Assembly: GCA_011009095.1 (NCBI GenBank)
Contig: VTPC01000793.1
Coordinates: forward strand, 62,001 to 126,000
Direction: 5' to 3'
From: Ignelater luminosus
Lineage: Eukaryota > Arthropoda > Insecta > Coleoptera > Elateridae
Length of the DNA stretch: 64,000 nt
Shown here: positions 1 to 11,201 of the stretch, piece by piece
Layout: each line of letters opens with the position of its first letter
Position numbering within the stretch: position 1 is the stretch's first letter
Program-made: the position numbers and the translations under genes
The notes under the pieces: generated by a model
What the model was told of the DNA's origin: nothing
Database searches by the model: none
Seen by the model: only the letters and a program-made list of their open reading frames with translations

Positions 1-797
1 CTGCGGTGCAAATAAAAGTCACAATAAACCTTAACAATATTTATTATGCAGAGGCACCAAAATACACATAAATGTAGAAAGCAGGTGTTAGAACCACAAA
101 ATTAAACACAAAACTATTATTAACACCCAGGCAGTATGGCAACGGGTCGAACTTCCGGTTAGTTGGGTCGGTTACAAGTGTTTCGGTCGGATCAGGTACT
201 CTACAGAGGCTAGGATAATAACGGGACCGGAACTGAGTTACCCAGCGGTGATGAGTCGGGTCGACCGCCTCACCCGTGTCAGAATGACCGGACTTGGACT
301 GGACCGGCGATGTGTCGGATCGACCGTCGCACTGGCAATGCAGCCGCAAGTTTGGGTCGGACGGATGGGGTATATAGGACGGTAGAAAATGAGCTGGAGC
401 CGTGGACCGGATGAAGGTAGAGAGCAGCGGACGGGAGAGCACCCTGACAACGGATAGCGAGTCTGGGTATTTAATATCCCCAGAATATTCTTTAGTCAGT
501 GAATAGAGTCGTTAGTCCCTAGTGAACCAGAAGAGCTGATTCAATGCAACCACAACTCCCTTTCGATGGTCGGACATTCCAATTTATACCCGTTCAGTTT
601 CCCCACGCTAGCAAGCTTTTGTAGTGCGAATGCTCTGCGTGGGAGCAAACGGTCTAGTGGGGGAATATACTAGAGGTTCCCCCACCCATAAAGCAAATAA
701 TAATATTAGACTTAATTACATATAATTAATTCTAATGACGGGACTAACAGATACAGTTCAAAATACAATTTATTAATCGGTCGGAATTGCAAAATCT
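1..797. other. GC-richer flank, possibly LTR-derived
   Basis: This block is clearly more GC-rich than most of the window and ends where the BEL/Pao integrase remnant begins, at a run of 15 G. A TATA-like string (GGGTATATAGGAC) lies near 368-380 on the plus strand, and AATAAA-like signals are present on both strands near the left edge. Related GC-rich strings around 256 and 316 (GTCGGGTCGACCG and GTCGGATCGACCG) hint at an old internal repeat. A long minus-strand open frame (44-442) has no family resemblance. It may be part of another LTR, but the matching partner is outside the window or absent. Confidence 0.3.
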
Positions 798-1800
798 TTA
801 GGGGGGGGGGGGGGGAGTGAAGTGCCAGTTAATACCTTCACTGTTAACGCCATCAACAATAGCGATTTGATTTTGGCTTATCCAATTGTACATGGTTTGC
901 AATTCTGCATTGGCACCGTGAAAATTAGTACCGTTATCGCTGTATATGTGCAGTGGCTTGCCATGCCTGGCAACGAATCGTCTTAAACTCGCGATAAACG
1001 CTTGCCTAGAAAGGCTGGTTACTAGCTCTAAATGAATCGCCTTTGTGCAGAGACAAATGAAAACGCTAATATAACCCTTTAGTGTGTTAGACCTTCCTCC
1101 AGGCCTATCCCTCAATGAAATAGGACCGACGTAGTCAATCCCGACAAGATGAAATGGCGGCATAGGAGTGACTCTTGCCGCGGGCAATTCGCCCATTATT
1201 GGGTGGACACTATGTGCATTGTAACGGAAACATCTTAGGCATGTTCTCACTGTACGTTTTTCTAATGCTCTGCCCTTGATGGGCCAAAACCTATCGCGTA
1301 TTGAACTTAGCAACAAGGTAGGACCTGCATGCGATAACCTTAGGTTACTGAGAAAAAAAATTAACTTTGTTAAGTGGTCATGTGGAAGTAAGATTGAGTG
1401 TCGCTTGTCAAAGTGAAACTCGGATCGTTTAAGCCGTCCACCTACTCGTATGAACTCGTTCTCATCGATGAATGGGCAGAAGGAATGCAGGTTACTTTTG
1501 GGGTGAACACCATTTCCGGCTGTCAGATCGTTGTATTCCTGTGCAAACGTCTCTCTTTGCGCACCCTTTATCAACGTCATCAACGCGAAGTCTTAACTCC
1601 ACGCTGCGTAAGGAACCAGTAATTTGGTTTTCCTTCCGCGACTGACAGTTTTTGAGGAAACGCAAACACCATGCTTGATTTCTCGTTGATATGGTTAAAG
1701 TAGAATAATACCTTCCAATGGGAAGTTGCGTTTGTTTTCGACTAAGTCAAGTATATTTTGAGTTAGCGCCGTTGGACCCCGCCACCAAAGGTCGGAACGC
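798..1800 (-). pseudogene. BEL/Pao retrotransposon pol remnant (integrase)
   Basis: On the minus strand 798-1583 is open for 261 residues. It holds the integrase zinc-binding domain (His residues in the LPHDHLTKL and LSHAG stretches, then the Cys pair in TCLRC) followed by the start of the catalytic core (HLVGIDYVGPIS, then YSDNGTNFHG with the second catalytic Asp). Upstream (1584-1800) other frames give the short tryptophan-rich RSDLWWRGPT motif that BEL/Pao polyproteins carry before integrase. The core is cut off at the G15 tract (801-815), so the last catalytic Glu is missing. It joins the gag remnant directly, meaning protease, reverse transcriptase and RNase H are deleted. It once inserted cDNA into host DNA and cannot now. 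Confidence 0.85.
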
Positions 1801-2490
1801 ACCAATTGGCGGGAAACTCACCCAATTTGATGTGCGACTCTTTTGCCACGTCATTTAAATTCAAGATGGCGTTAACATGATTATTAATAATTTTTGTTTT
1901 GTTATTGTACCTTTTGCATAAGGAATCCCACGCAACTGTTGTATCTAATTCAACGTAGCGCGTAAATAACACAATTTTTGACAGTCTGATAATCCAGGAT
2001 TATTGTGAATCATTGCCGTGAAATTTTCTGAAAATTCGCGCCATTTTATAAACGAACCATCGAATTTCGGAAGGTCTATACGAGGTAGCTTTACAGTGTT
2101 GATGCGTTTCCATTGAACGTTCGATTCCGTCTCAGTGCTATGATTGATTGATTTACTGAGATGTTTGTCTATTATAGTCGATGCGTTTGAGGTGATTTCA
2201 AAGTATGAATTTTGGAAATATTCGCGCTCGTTTATACTTTTATCTACATCTTATTCTAATTCGTCAAATTTTTGTTGAATATCATTGAAGTTGTTTAATA
2301 AAGGTTCTATAATATCTAACCGCCTTTGTAAATTTTTTATCGTTAATCGTCATTAAAACCCGTACCTATCCCATTGTTTAAGAACTTTGTAAATAAAATT
2401 AATTGAGTTTTGAGCAGTGCTTTTTCCCGTATCAATTTTGCAAGATCGGACGAGATTGAGTAGATTCTGCCATTTTTTATATAATTCAGA
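1795..2490 (-). pseudogene. BEL/Pao gag remnant
   Basis: The minus-strand frame at 1763-1972 has the conserved core of the BEL/Pao gag region (DUF1759-type): an AWDSLCKRYNNK stretch, a conserved NHVNAILNL helix and a KESHIKLGEF tail. Further towards 2490 other frames give the family's usual N-terminal pattern (short helix with LAKLIREK, then a FTKFLNN-like segment). Several frameshifts and stops break it. Gag would form the virus-like particle. Its C-terminal end runs straight into the pre-integrase WWRGPT motif near 1790, showing an internal deletion. The order LTR, PBS, gag, pol on the minus strand matches the family. Confidence 0.65.
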
Positions 2491-2611
2491 TTGAAGTCAC
2501 TGAGGATTAACAAGATTTTTATGGATAGAAATATTTAGAACTTACATACGAGCTGCAGACTCCGCTGCCGTGTGCTCGCCCCAGGAGTCCTAGCGGGTTC
2601 TGGTTTTTCCA

Positions 2612-2628
2612 TCCGGCTCGAAGGACCA
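2612..2628 (-). promoter_or_regulatory. Primer-binding site matching tRNA-Tyr 3' end
   Basis: Plus-strand TCCGGCTCGAAGGACCA is what I recognise as the 3' end of eukaryotic tRNA-Tyr including CCA. On the minus strand it reads TGGTCCTTCGAGCCGGA, the expected orientation for priming minus-strand DNA of the adjacent BEL/Pao element. It sits directly inside the LTR, whose last two bases read CA. The tRNA identity is from memory of tRNA-Tyr genes and should be checked against the host. Confidence 0.6.
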
Positions 2629-3419
2629 TGTTTAGATTGCTTGATATTTCTTTTTCTTTGAAGACAATAGCTGTTCAGATTGGTTTATCACTATATGCAC
2701 TAACTTATACTACATCAGTTTACAAAAATGTGGCTCGGTAGTTAACAGAATTATATGATTAAAACTACTGAATGCTACTGCTATGAAGGGTGAACAGCGA
2801 ATGACGTTTCACCGCTACCCCTCTTCGGTAAGGGTCAAAACAAGCCGCGGTTAGGCAACCCAAACTACAGACCAACCATATCCCATATTTTTTACAGCTT
2901 GCAAGTTAGACCATTCTTAAACAACGTCCGCAAGTGCAAACTTTATAAAGATTCTGTTTCCTTTTAAGTTGTAAATTGCTTTACAAACACGAGTGAAAAC
3001 ACACACACACACAGTTTTGTATAATTTTCAGTGTCTTGTCAGTTATCCTTAGTTTTTAACCATGATATGTTGGTTTGTTTCAGTTTTGTTTATGCCATAC
3101 GAAAATGTTTTATATGCACTGTTAACATTAAAATTAAAGATATTTGTATTTATTACGTTGCCTATTCTTTTCCTCTGACGCTTGCTTGTTTCTATGTCTA
3201 GCATTCTGCTATTATTTTTGCCGTCGCCTAAGGACGTTTCCAAGAAACAGCGCCCTCTTTCGCTCCGACGTATACGCACAGAAATAAAAAAATAATACAT
3301 AATAGTATTAATAATAATAAATAAACGTTACATTCTTACACTGATCGAGACACGAGTTGTTGACATTGGGTTTTAGTGTTTTGGAGTATTTTTAGAGGTT
3401 ACATATTCAGGGTGTTACA
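2629..3419 (-). repeat. Probable 5' LTR of the BEL/Pao element
   Basis: The segment next to the primer-binding site would be the 5' LTR. Read on the minus strand it begins TGTAACACCC at 3419 and ends TAAACA at 2629, giving TG...CA ends and a length of 791 bp. A minus-strand open frame (3049-3300) lies inside but looks non-coding. No matching 3' LTR is visible to the left of the integrase remnant, so the outer boundary rests on the TG/CA rule and PBS position only. Part of it (about 3148-3212) resembles 36826-36915. Confidence 0.45.
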
Positions 3420-3982
3420 AATTCGAGTAGTTGTATGGGGATCTCAAAAACCGTAAGAGATACGAATTTGTTTAAATTATTGCAAAGTTGCGCATTTATG
3501 TGCCTCACAACATGCCGTTTAAAAAGTTTAAAAGTTTTGAATACTTTCGGAGATATCCGGAAAAAACCGAAATAATAATGTTTCGTATTTAATTTCTTAC
3601 GCCTTTGTTTTCAAATTTATTTAAAAACTAATAACACATTATTAGAGCACTTCTTTATGTTCTTTAAAACTGTGTAATCATTTTTTAAATATGATGTTTC
3701 GTATTTCAGATATCATCATCAGGTTAATTTTTTTCAATACGGACCTGGTTTCTTGATATGTTTTTGTCAAAAGCTGGTTTTCTAATCCCATATTTTAAAA
3801 AAAGATTGCGTTTTGTAGTAAGGAAAATGATGCTTCTTTTATCGTCTAATTTTTTGCTAGTATGGTCTTGGATATCTTAATCAGGATTCATATGCTAAGA
3901 CAAATTAACATAACTGTAAAACGCGGTTTGATAAACATACTCAGTCTAAGTTTATTTAAACTTATTTTATTATTTTGTTTGC
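3420..3982. other. AT-rich spacer, nothing recognised
   Basis: No open frame of note and no family signature. The sequence is homopolymer-rich and looks like decayed intergenic DNA. Confidence 0.6.
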
Positions 3983-4295
3983 GTTAAAATGTATTTGAAC
4001 AAACGAAAAGGAAAATTCACCATAACAACAACTAAAACTAGACTGAAATACTGAGAAATCTACTAACAATAACAACTATTAAAATTAAATTAAAAAAATA
4101 AATAAATTTTTAATTTTTTCGTAAATGCTCAAAAAGACTACTATTTGCTTCAATAAATTGATTTATTTTTCGTCTTATGGTTATTACCCCTCCTTTCCAA
4201 AGAAGTAAATGTATTGAAAATGCTCAGTATTTCAGTCTAGTTTTAGTTGTTGTTATTGTAAATTTTCCTTTTCGTTTGTTCAAATACATTTTAAC
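3983..4295. mobile_element. Foldback element with 73-bp inverted arms
   Basis: Arms at 3983-4055 and 4223-4295 are inverted repeats of exactly 73 bp that I align with two mismatches (about 97% identity). Both start GTTAAAATG and end ACTGAG. The 167-bp loop is AT-rich with no coding potential. Similarity stops sharply at both outer ends. No clear target duplication is visible. Read-through RNA would fold into a long hairpin. It fits a short foldback or MITE-like element. The superfamily is unknown. Confidence 0.75.
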
Positions 4296-4302
4296 ATCAT
4301 TT

Positions 4303-4590
4303 TAAAGGGTGTCAATCAAATAAAATTAAATCAGTACGTTTCTGTCTCTAGTTCACGAACGGCTGGGCTGATTTAAATTTTCTTTGATGTAAAAGATTGA
4401 AAATTTTTAAAAATGATATATCACACATGGGGTGGTTGGGGGAGGGGAGGGTGAGAGTTTCCCAACTGACTAGAGTAGGTTATTAAATGTCTACCTCTAA
4501 AACAAAATCGACGCGTTTCAGCGATTTTTGATCATTTTACTAATTAAAGAGTTATTCAAGGTGGGAAGTTTTGAAATGATCACCTTGTAT
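4303..4590. mobile_element. Possible small MITE-like element
   Basis: The left end reads TTAAAGGGTGTCAATCAAA and the right end, reversed, TACAAGGTGATCATTTCAAA. These are imperfect but similar ends, in the GGGTG style seen at other TA-type elements here. No transposase is present. The element could also be chance similarity in AT-rich DNA. Confidence 0.3.
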
Positions 4591-7189
4591 ATGCCAATCT
4601 CTAAACTTCATATTAATCCAAAACCAGTAAAATAGGAAAGTCCGTCCACAAAGGGTTAACAAGAAATATCGTCCTTCTTGTACTATATAAATAGTAGACT
4701 GATCATTGATCAATAATGTTTATAGAAAGAACGACGAATAGTTTCTGTTTTAATTGCTATCGCATTCTCGATGTTGACAATTTTAAAGACGTGATCCATT
4801 GCCCTCTAAGGGAGGAGAACACTGTAAAAGATAAAACAAGAAATTGTGAGATGAAAATTAATCGACTTTACTCGAACACAGTGCACCCTATGAAGAAAAT
4901 GATGTAACATTCCTATGCTGCATCTTTGCTTCTGACGAGTATAATATCTACCACACAGATTTATAGCAAAAAAATACCCTGTATTTAGTAAGTTAATATG
5001 TTCTATTTAGTAAAAAAGCAGTATTACCTTTTGTTTATTAATTGTACACAAAAACCTTTTTATTTAAGTCCCATTTATATCATTGAGTGCTGATAAAACT
5101 AAAATATTAATGGAATATACCCTTGACACAGGTAGGTGCAACAATATCACGATCGAACTACACAGCAAGAATATTAATTATATCTAACTAACAAGACGAA
5201 CTAACAAAATTATATGCATATTCACCATATTCTATTTACGTGAAGCGTGTAATTGAAAATTGTCTTATTACAAAATAGCCTTTATCGTAGGTCATAAATT
5301 GATCATTCTTATTATTGATTAGTACTCATGGGCGTTAAGTGACATTTTGTAAAGATGTTTTTCGAATCGTCGTTATAGTTGTTGGAATGGATACTGGCCA
5401 ATTTACTTGGACGAAAAACCAAATTCATTTTATAAACATAGACACCTTATTGTATCGTAACTCCATTGTTCTAAGCTATGCTCTGGTACAATAGGGGGAG
5501 CTCCATTTTGCATACAAAGCACTAATGATAATTAGATAATTATTACTTATAATGTTGCATGCACTTCAAATTCTTATAATTGCCTGTAAACAATATAAAA
5601 TTTATTTGTCACAAAATTAAAAGTTATTTAAGATATGTGGAGTGCATTTCAGTTGGCCATTATAAATAATATAATAATTATTCTATTCTTTGATGTGTTG
5701 TTTTCAAAATTTGCTCTTATTTTAATAATTAACGATTATGGCCTTCAGTTTTAGGTGTATACTTTTTGTAAGATCTACTAAAATATGTTTTATCGTCCTC
5801 TTCGATATTTAAATATTGTTTGTTTTGTTACGGTTGTTTGCGCTATGTATTGTCGATTCTATATTTGTATGTATGTTACATAGAAATTAATAAATGTAGT
5901 CTATTGTTATATTAAACCCGTTATCGATACAGGCGGAAAGTGTATTTATATTTTAGTCACCCGCACAACATTTAGAGTTGGTCGTACTTTGCAGTTTGAC
6001 CATTACTTCCCTTTTAGAGCTGAGATTAATAGAGTTATTAAAGATATCGTGTTAACTGTATTATGTTTTGTTTCTTTGAAATCACTTTCATCAATTGCAT
6101 TCTCATTCTGTTTCTATTTACATTGTACCACTGATTAATATTAAAGGTTTTAAGGAAATTGAAAGTGTATTGAATACAGATTTATTAATTAGTAAATCGG
6201 TTTTAGATAATTATTGGTTTGATTTGGTACTTTAAACATTTTTCTATTTAATGGGACAATATAATGGTGAAATTAAATTGTTTCTACGTAATGGGTAAAT
6301 CCAATTCAATTATTATTAAATAACAAGTTTTCTCAGGCAAGTTGTATTTATTCTATGTTTTATAATACTATAAATCGGTAACCGTATTGCTATGCAACAT
6401 TTCGAAATTTGAAATTTAAATGATGCGGTAAATTATCTCACGATTCTAATTTTAAAAATTAGAACAGAAGTTGCAAATGTGTAAAGATGAAAGTTGAGTA
6501 TTTTACATATTTATTTGTTGCAATAGTTGGCATTAAATATTATACTTTTCTGCGTTATTTGATTTGATTTAAATTTAGAAATTTAAAATTTGTCATTACA
6601 TGTATCATGTATGTAATAATTTCCTAATTGTAAATGCAGTCAGTCATTGTGGTACATTTTCTAATCATCATATACCCAATAATCAATGATCCAAAAAATA
6701 GCGAACCAATATCGATTAGGCTTACTTATATTGTTTGTTAGTTCATTAGATGTTATTATTGTTGTTTATTTATTAATCTCGGTACAAGATTAAAATTGTT
6801 TATCGTAATAACTGTAGCAGTTCTTATTTTAGATTATTACATCTTATTCGCTTAACGACATTTATAAAACACCTACATTTTTTTTAATCTGTGTAATAAT
6901 GTGCAATCCCTAAATAGTTAAAATAGCCCACGACATTTTTGCAGTATCATGTGTTGACATTGTTTTAGTTTTAGTTTTCTATTTATACATGGAACTTTTT
7001 TTTTTGAAAAATTATTAATACTCTGTGAATTTACAATAGGAATTCCACAGAGGAAAAACTCCTGCTTTCAAGGTTTTCGCTGAGATTCATTTTTAATTCA
7101 GCGTAAATGGCAATAAATAAGAATTTAGAATCTGAAAATGAAAACGATAACTTTCAATTGCATTTTAAGAGTGCAGTTGTTTCTGTAAC
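4591..7189. other. AT-rich gene-poor stretch
   Basis: About 2.6 kb with no supported gene. One 63-residue open frame (4716-4907) has four cysteines and no recognisable family. No repeat or element edge was found. Confidence 0.55.
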
Positions 7190-7258
7190 TATTTCTCTAC
7201 AGCGATGGGGAAATGGCCTTTAAAAGGTGTGTGCGGGATCAGTCGTCTTTTGTCTTTT
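7190..7258 (+). repeat. Dispersed repeat, copy 1 (partial)
   Basis: Contains GCGATGGGGAAATGGCC followed by a GTGTGTGCGGGATC stretch, related to 8287-8385 and 9826-9920. It immediately precedes the TIR element at 7277. Confidence 0.4.
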
Positions 7259-7276
7259 TGGTAAGTAGTCTACATA

Positions 7277-8282
7277 CAGGGTGATTCGGAAATAAAGGGT
7301 ATCCTCTTAAAGGTGGATAGCAGTGTGATAGTACATACATTTGCGATAAAACACGGTAGGTAAAAATTGCATAGTTTCCGAGAAAAATGCGATTGAAATT
7401 TAATCGCTAGGCCAAGCCGGTCCTGCTCTCTACTTTTACTTAAGCAAAAATCGATAGGGGTTGACTGACTGTCCTTGTCATTGGCAGGTAGTTCTTGCTA
7501 TTTATGTGAGGGGTATAATAGTCTATCTGGTTTCTACAATGCCATAAATAACCAGTAGGAACTTTTACTTTTTAATCTGCAAACGGAAAAATATTAAAAT
7601 TTTACTGTTGGTGATTTTTTTCTGTAAACTTCCGAAGAACCAAAAACTTCAATAAGCATTATGCTACATAAATAAAAATTGGTTGAATTTATTAAATTGA
7701 ATTAAATACAGAGGTGATAGTTAGTAGTACCTTCCATACGCATGTTTCATTCAAGTAGTATGTGTAATTGAGTGCCATTTAAAATGTTTCTTATTCATGT
7801 GACTAAATAATAATAAGGGATTAAAATGTTGCTTGTGAGACTGGAGTCTATAACATAAATTTTGTTATTATTTTTTTACTGTTTTAACGAATTTCAACAA
7901 CTCTGCATGATAAACATACTTCAGATTTAAGAAGGGAAAGTTGTAAAATGTCCAGGGGGTAGCTTATGATGGCATTTATTGTTCATTGTGCTACTACAGC
8001 TGCACTATTAGTTCCAAGAAAATAGGCATGTCTGGTAAATTTTTGTTCTTGCACTACAAGGGTTTAAAAACATCGTAAATCTTCTTAACTTTCACTTTTT
8101 AATGCGACAATACAAGAAACACTTTTCTTTTCCTAACTAGAGACGGCTTCAGTTTGTAATATTTAGGAAAATTGTCAAAATTTTCAATTTCCACGGAGCC
8201 ACTTCGTTTTTTCATTTTTTGTCTCCTTTTAACCTCACTTATCACCTATTAAAAGGATGCCCTTTATTTCGGAATCACCCTA
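7277..8282. mobile_element. 1-kb TIR element with TA target site
   Basis: The left end CAGGGTGATTCGGAAATAAA at 7277 and the right end (ATTTCGGAATCACCC up to 8280) form inverted repeats of roughly 35 bp with a few mismatches. TA flanks both sides (7275-7276 and 8283-8284), as expected for Tc1/mariner-type elements. The last base of the right end appears to have changed from G to A. No transposase could be read inside, so it is probably non-autonomous. It shares its CAGGGTG terminus with the element at 50110. Confidence 0.7.
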
Positions 8283-8286
8283 TATA

Positions 8287-8385
8287 TCTTAAGAACGGCT
8301 GGCGCTGTCGAGATGAGACTTGGATCGCTAGCTATACTGGAAGAATGGCTTTCAGAAAATGTGCGCGGGACCGACTTGCCCAATA
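8287..8385 (+). repeat. Dispersed repeat, copy 2
   Basis: Starts AAGAACGGCTGGCGCTGTCG and includes GAATGGCTTTCAGAAAATG and GCGCGGGACCGAC. The same order of blocks recurs at 9826-9920 and in part at 7190-7258. It is not recognised as a coding family. It probably belongs to a middle-repetitive element. Confidence 0.45.
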
Positions 8386-8476
8386 TCACGCATCCCATTG
8401 AAGTCTGATCCTGGAGAGATGGAACTTGGACTGTTGGGTGTGGCGGGGAACAGCTTGGAAAGGATTCAGACATCAT

Positions 8477-8680
8477 CGCTCGAGGACGTAGCCCGACTTA
8501 TGGCCACCAAAGGTGGCCTGTTGTAGAATGCAGCCCGAGTTGGGGCCACCTTCGGTGGCCCATTCGAGGATGCAACCCAAGCTGAGGCCACCTTCGGTGA
8601 CCCATTCGAGGGCGCAGCCCAAATCGGGGTTACCACGAAAGTCGTCCGTTCGAGGGTGCAGCCTGAGCTGGGGCTATAAT
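8477..8680. repeat. 42-bp minisatellite with hairpin units
   Basis: About four to five degenerate tandem units of roughly 42 bp. The typical unit contains GATGCAGCCCGAGTTGGG and then GGCCACCTTCGGTGGCC, a perfect 7-bp stem closed by a three-base loop. Because 42 is divisible by three, both strands stay open and give a 14-residue repeat (RMQPELGPPSVAHS-like on plus), but nothing suggests translation. Confidence 0.7.
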
Positions 8681-8702
8681 AGTTTAGATACAAAGGTCGC
8701 TA

Positions 8703-9801
8703 GATAAGTCGTGTGCAATACACCTATTATTTTCCACGAAGAGCCACAAAGTTGATATTGCTGCGTAGTGCACATTAATAGAAAGTCACATGTAACGCTT
8801 GGTTAGAGTGTCTCAGCACGTCTTTGAATACGGCAGGTTAGACGATTGTGAGGATGGCGACTTGGTTAAGAGACGAAATTCGTACAGTTATAAAGTATAA
8901 CTTTTTGAGAAGACTGTCAATCGGCGAGTGTGTGGATAAACTAAAAAACGTTATGGGTGAAGACTGTCTTCATCAGACAACCGTATTTCGTTAGTACAGA
9001 GAATCTCGAGGCAGAAATTTTGCCACAAATGACAAACCGCGATCAGGGCGTCCATCCGACATGGTTACTCCAGAAGTCATCAATAAAGTGTCGAATTTAA
9101 TTACCGAAAACAAGCGAATATCTTATCGTCAGATCGAAGGAACATTAGCGATTGGTGCACTAAGTGTTCATAAAATTCTACACGAACATTTAAAAGTGAG
9201 GAAGGTTTGCACACTTTGGGTCCCCCACTCGCTTACAGTTGAACAAATGGCATGTAGAGTGATTTGGTGCAAAAAAAATGTTAAAAGACCACGCAAACGG
9301 AGCTCCACAATATTTAAATAAAGCGTAAGAATCAGGTGTGATTAAAAACGAAGAGATGCCAACGGAGGTGCGTAAATCGCGATCAATAAGAAAGAAAATG
9401 ATCGTTGTGTTTTTTACAGTTAGAGGTATTTTAACGAGAATTGTACTCGATAGTCAGCGTACAGAAACAGCTTTTTGGTACAGCGTAAATGAATGCCTTA
9501 CTAAGGTGGTTGAACAGCTGAACAAACTTCGCCCCCGGTCAAGAATGGATACCTGGAAAATGCTGGTCTAAAAATAACTTGCGCATCCCTCCCTTTTCAC
9601 TAGTGAAGGACAAATTAAAAAGCCGCAAGTTTCGCACCGACGAGGAACTTTCAGTAGCGTGGGACCAGGCATGTCCAGAGCTTCTAGAATCAAAATGGCA
9701 GGACATTTTTAATTATTGATTTGTTCGGATGAAGAAATGTATAGATTGTAATGGTGATTATTAAGAGAATAAATCGATAAAATTGTATTGCAAAACTTAC
9801 C
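8703..9801 (+). mobile_element. Defective mariner element
   Basis: Inverted ends GATAAGTCGTGTGCAATACA at 8703 and, reversed from 9801, GGTAAGTTTTGCAATACA are alignable with a two-base gap. TA flanks both sides (8701-8702 and 9802-9803). At 1099 bp it is shorter than the usual 1.3 kb of mariner, which agrees with the internal deletions in its transposase. Confidence 0.75.
8854..9758 (+). pseudogene. mariner transposase remnant (DD34D type)
   Basis: Starts ATG at 8854 (MATWLRDEIR) and reads through the first helix-turn-helix to TTVFR, where a TAG at 8992 replaces a Trp codon. It resumes with GRPSDMVTPEV, the second DNA-binding domain and the family signature LKVRKVCTLWVPHSLT. The segment with the first catalytic Asp is deleted near 9300. 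A second frame carries the middle domain (KSRSIRKKM to LRPRSRMDTW, 9338-9560). Another deletion removes the HDN and SPDLAP catalytic motifs. The C-terminus is recognisable (VKDKLKSRKF, FVRMKKCIDCNGDY) with a TGA replacing Trp. It formerly cut and pasted mariner and is now catalytically dead. Confidence 0.9.
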
Positions 9802-9825
9802 TAGTAACCTATGTACATCCCGCAT

Positions 9826-9920
9826 CTCAGAAACGGCTGATCCTATAGAGATGGGACATTGGATAAGTAGGTGCGGTGGGAGAACGGCTTTCAGAAGATG
9901 CGTGCGAGACCGACCATGTT
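9826..9920 (+). repeat. Dispersed repeat, copy 3
   Basis: Starts CAGAAACGGCTGATCC and includes GAACGGCTTTCAGAAGATG and GTGCGAGACCGACC, matching copy 2 in block order. It lies just outside the right end of the mariner. Confidence 0.45.
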
Positions 9921-10925
9921 TTGTTTTTGTTTTTGGCGGAGGACCTTGCACGCATCATCTGCAACCAAAAGCGAGCCCGACCACTGGCCGTCACACTCTA
10001 CATTATTCCAAGAGTCGGAGCGCCGCCCAGCGGAGCCGCGAAGCGGCTGAGCGAGGACCTAGAGGTGTGGCAGCGGCGGATCTCCGCGATAGTCGATTGC
10101 TTCTTACTCGACGTAGAATCGGCAGCTACATGACTCAAAACCGCCACTTCCACTTCTTCATTTCGCACGTGGTTCTCAGCATTTCTCTTTTTATTGGCCA
10201 CGGATCCTGTTTTCTGGAATTTTGCCACTAACTCTAAAACATACTTGCGACCACGGATGTCCGCTCCTAAGGGATATCAAGAGACTTTTACAGTTGAATG
10301 TGTTACATGTATTTATATATGGCTTATATTATAAATTTGTTGGTTAGCCCCCCCCCCTTGCTTGCGACCTACATATTTTTCTGCATGCCGTCGATTGAAC
10401 AGCTCGGCGGTTTTGCTTGCATTTTCATTATTTCCAACGAAAAGTGCAATCATTTCAACCCTTTCTGCAATGGAGTAACACATAATGTAAGTTTTTTTTT
10501 AATTTACAACAGCAAATACTAGAAAATTCACTTACCGCCCACACTTAGAAAATAAAAACTAAATATGAGAGACTTTTCTAGAGTGGATACAAGATTATCG
10601 AATTAAATGAGAACGAATTTCAAATGTAAAAATTTGAAGATAATGAAGCCTTCTATGTTTTAGATTTAAGCTAATCGACCGAATTTAAAAATTCAAACGG
10701 GCAGTATGGTGAATTGAAAGGCCTTTCTAGTGATGTGCCTCCTTCCCATTAGAAATCCTTGAAGGGTTGACACCCCTTCCCCTAGGAGGTTGAAGTTTAG
10801 GATTCGAATTGTACGTCAAAAAATGTCCGCATACCAATACAGATCGACGTATTTTTGCATTTTTTCAAGATATTATTTTCGTAGGAGTTATCCAGTCTGT
10901 TTCGTTTTTGTTAGGCCACACTGTA
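9921..10925. other. Spacer with a short GC-rich patch
   Basis: A GC-rich patch near 10010-10110 leaves several overlapping frames open on both strands, but no family resemblance is seen and the openness is explained by composition. There is a C-run near 10350. No gene is supported. Confidence 0.5.
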
Positions 10926-11201
10926 CAGTAAAGTCCGCTTATAACGAACTCCAAGGGACCGTCAAGAACGGTTCGTTATAACCGAAGTTCGTTGTAAGTG
11001 ATAAGTTACAAAAAACTGCTACCGTCTGATTTAACTGTTTTATTTTATTTTTTACATTTATAAAATATAATTAGGAACAAAGAAAAAACATAAGAGTTTC
11101 AGATAGTTATAGCCAGGAGGCTACAGATATTGTATTTTTCTTTTTATATAATTTTTAATAAAGGCGATTATTATTATTATTATTATAGATATTATGGATA
11201 T

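Noticed and set aside
44..442. 132-codon minus-strand open frame in the GC-rich left flank
   Set aside because: No recognisable domain, overlapped by another open frame of the same strand, and explained by low stop-codon frequency in GC-rich sequence.
2612..2628. tRNA-Tyr 3' end as evidence of a tRNA gene
   Set aside because: Only the acceptor-end 17 bases are present, in primer-binding position next to an LTR. No anticodon or D arm precedes it.
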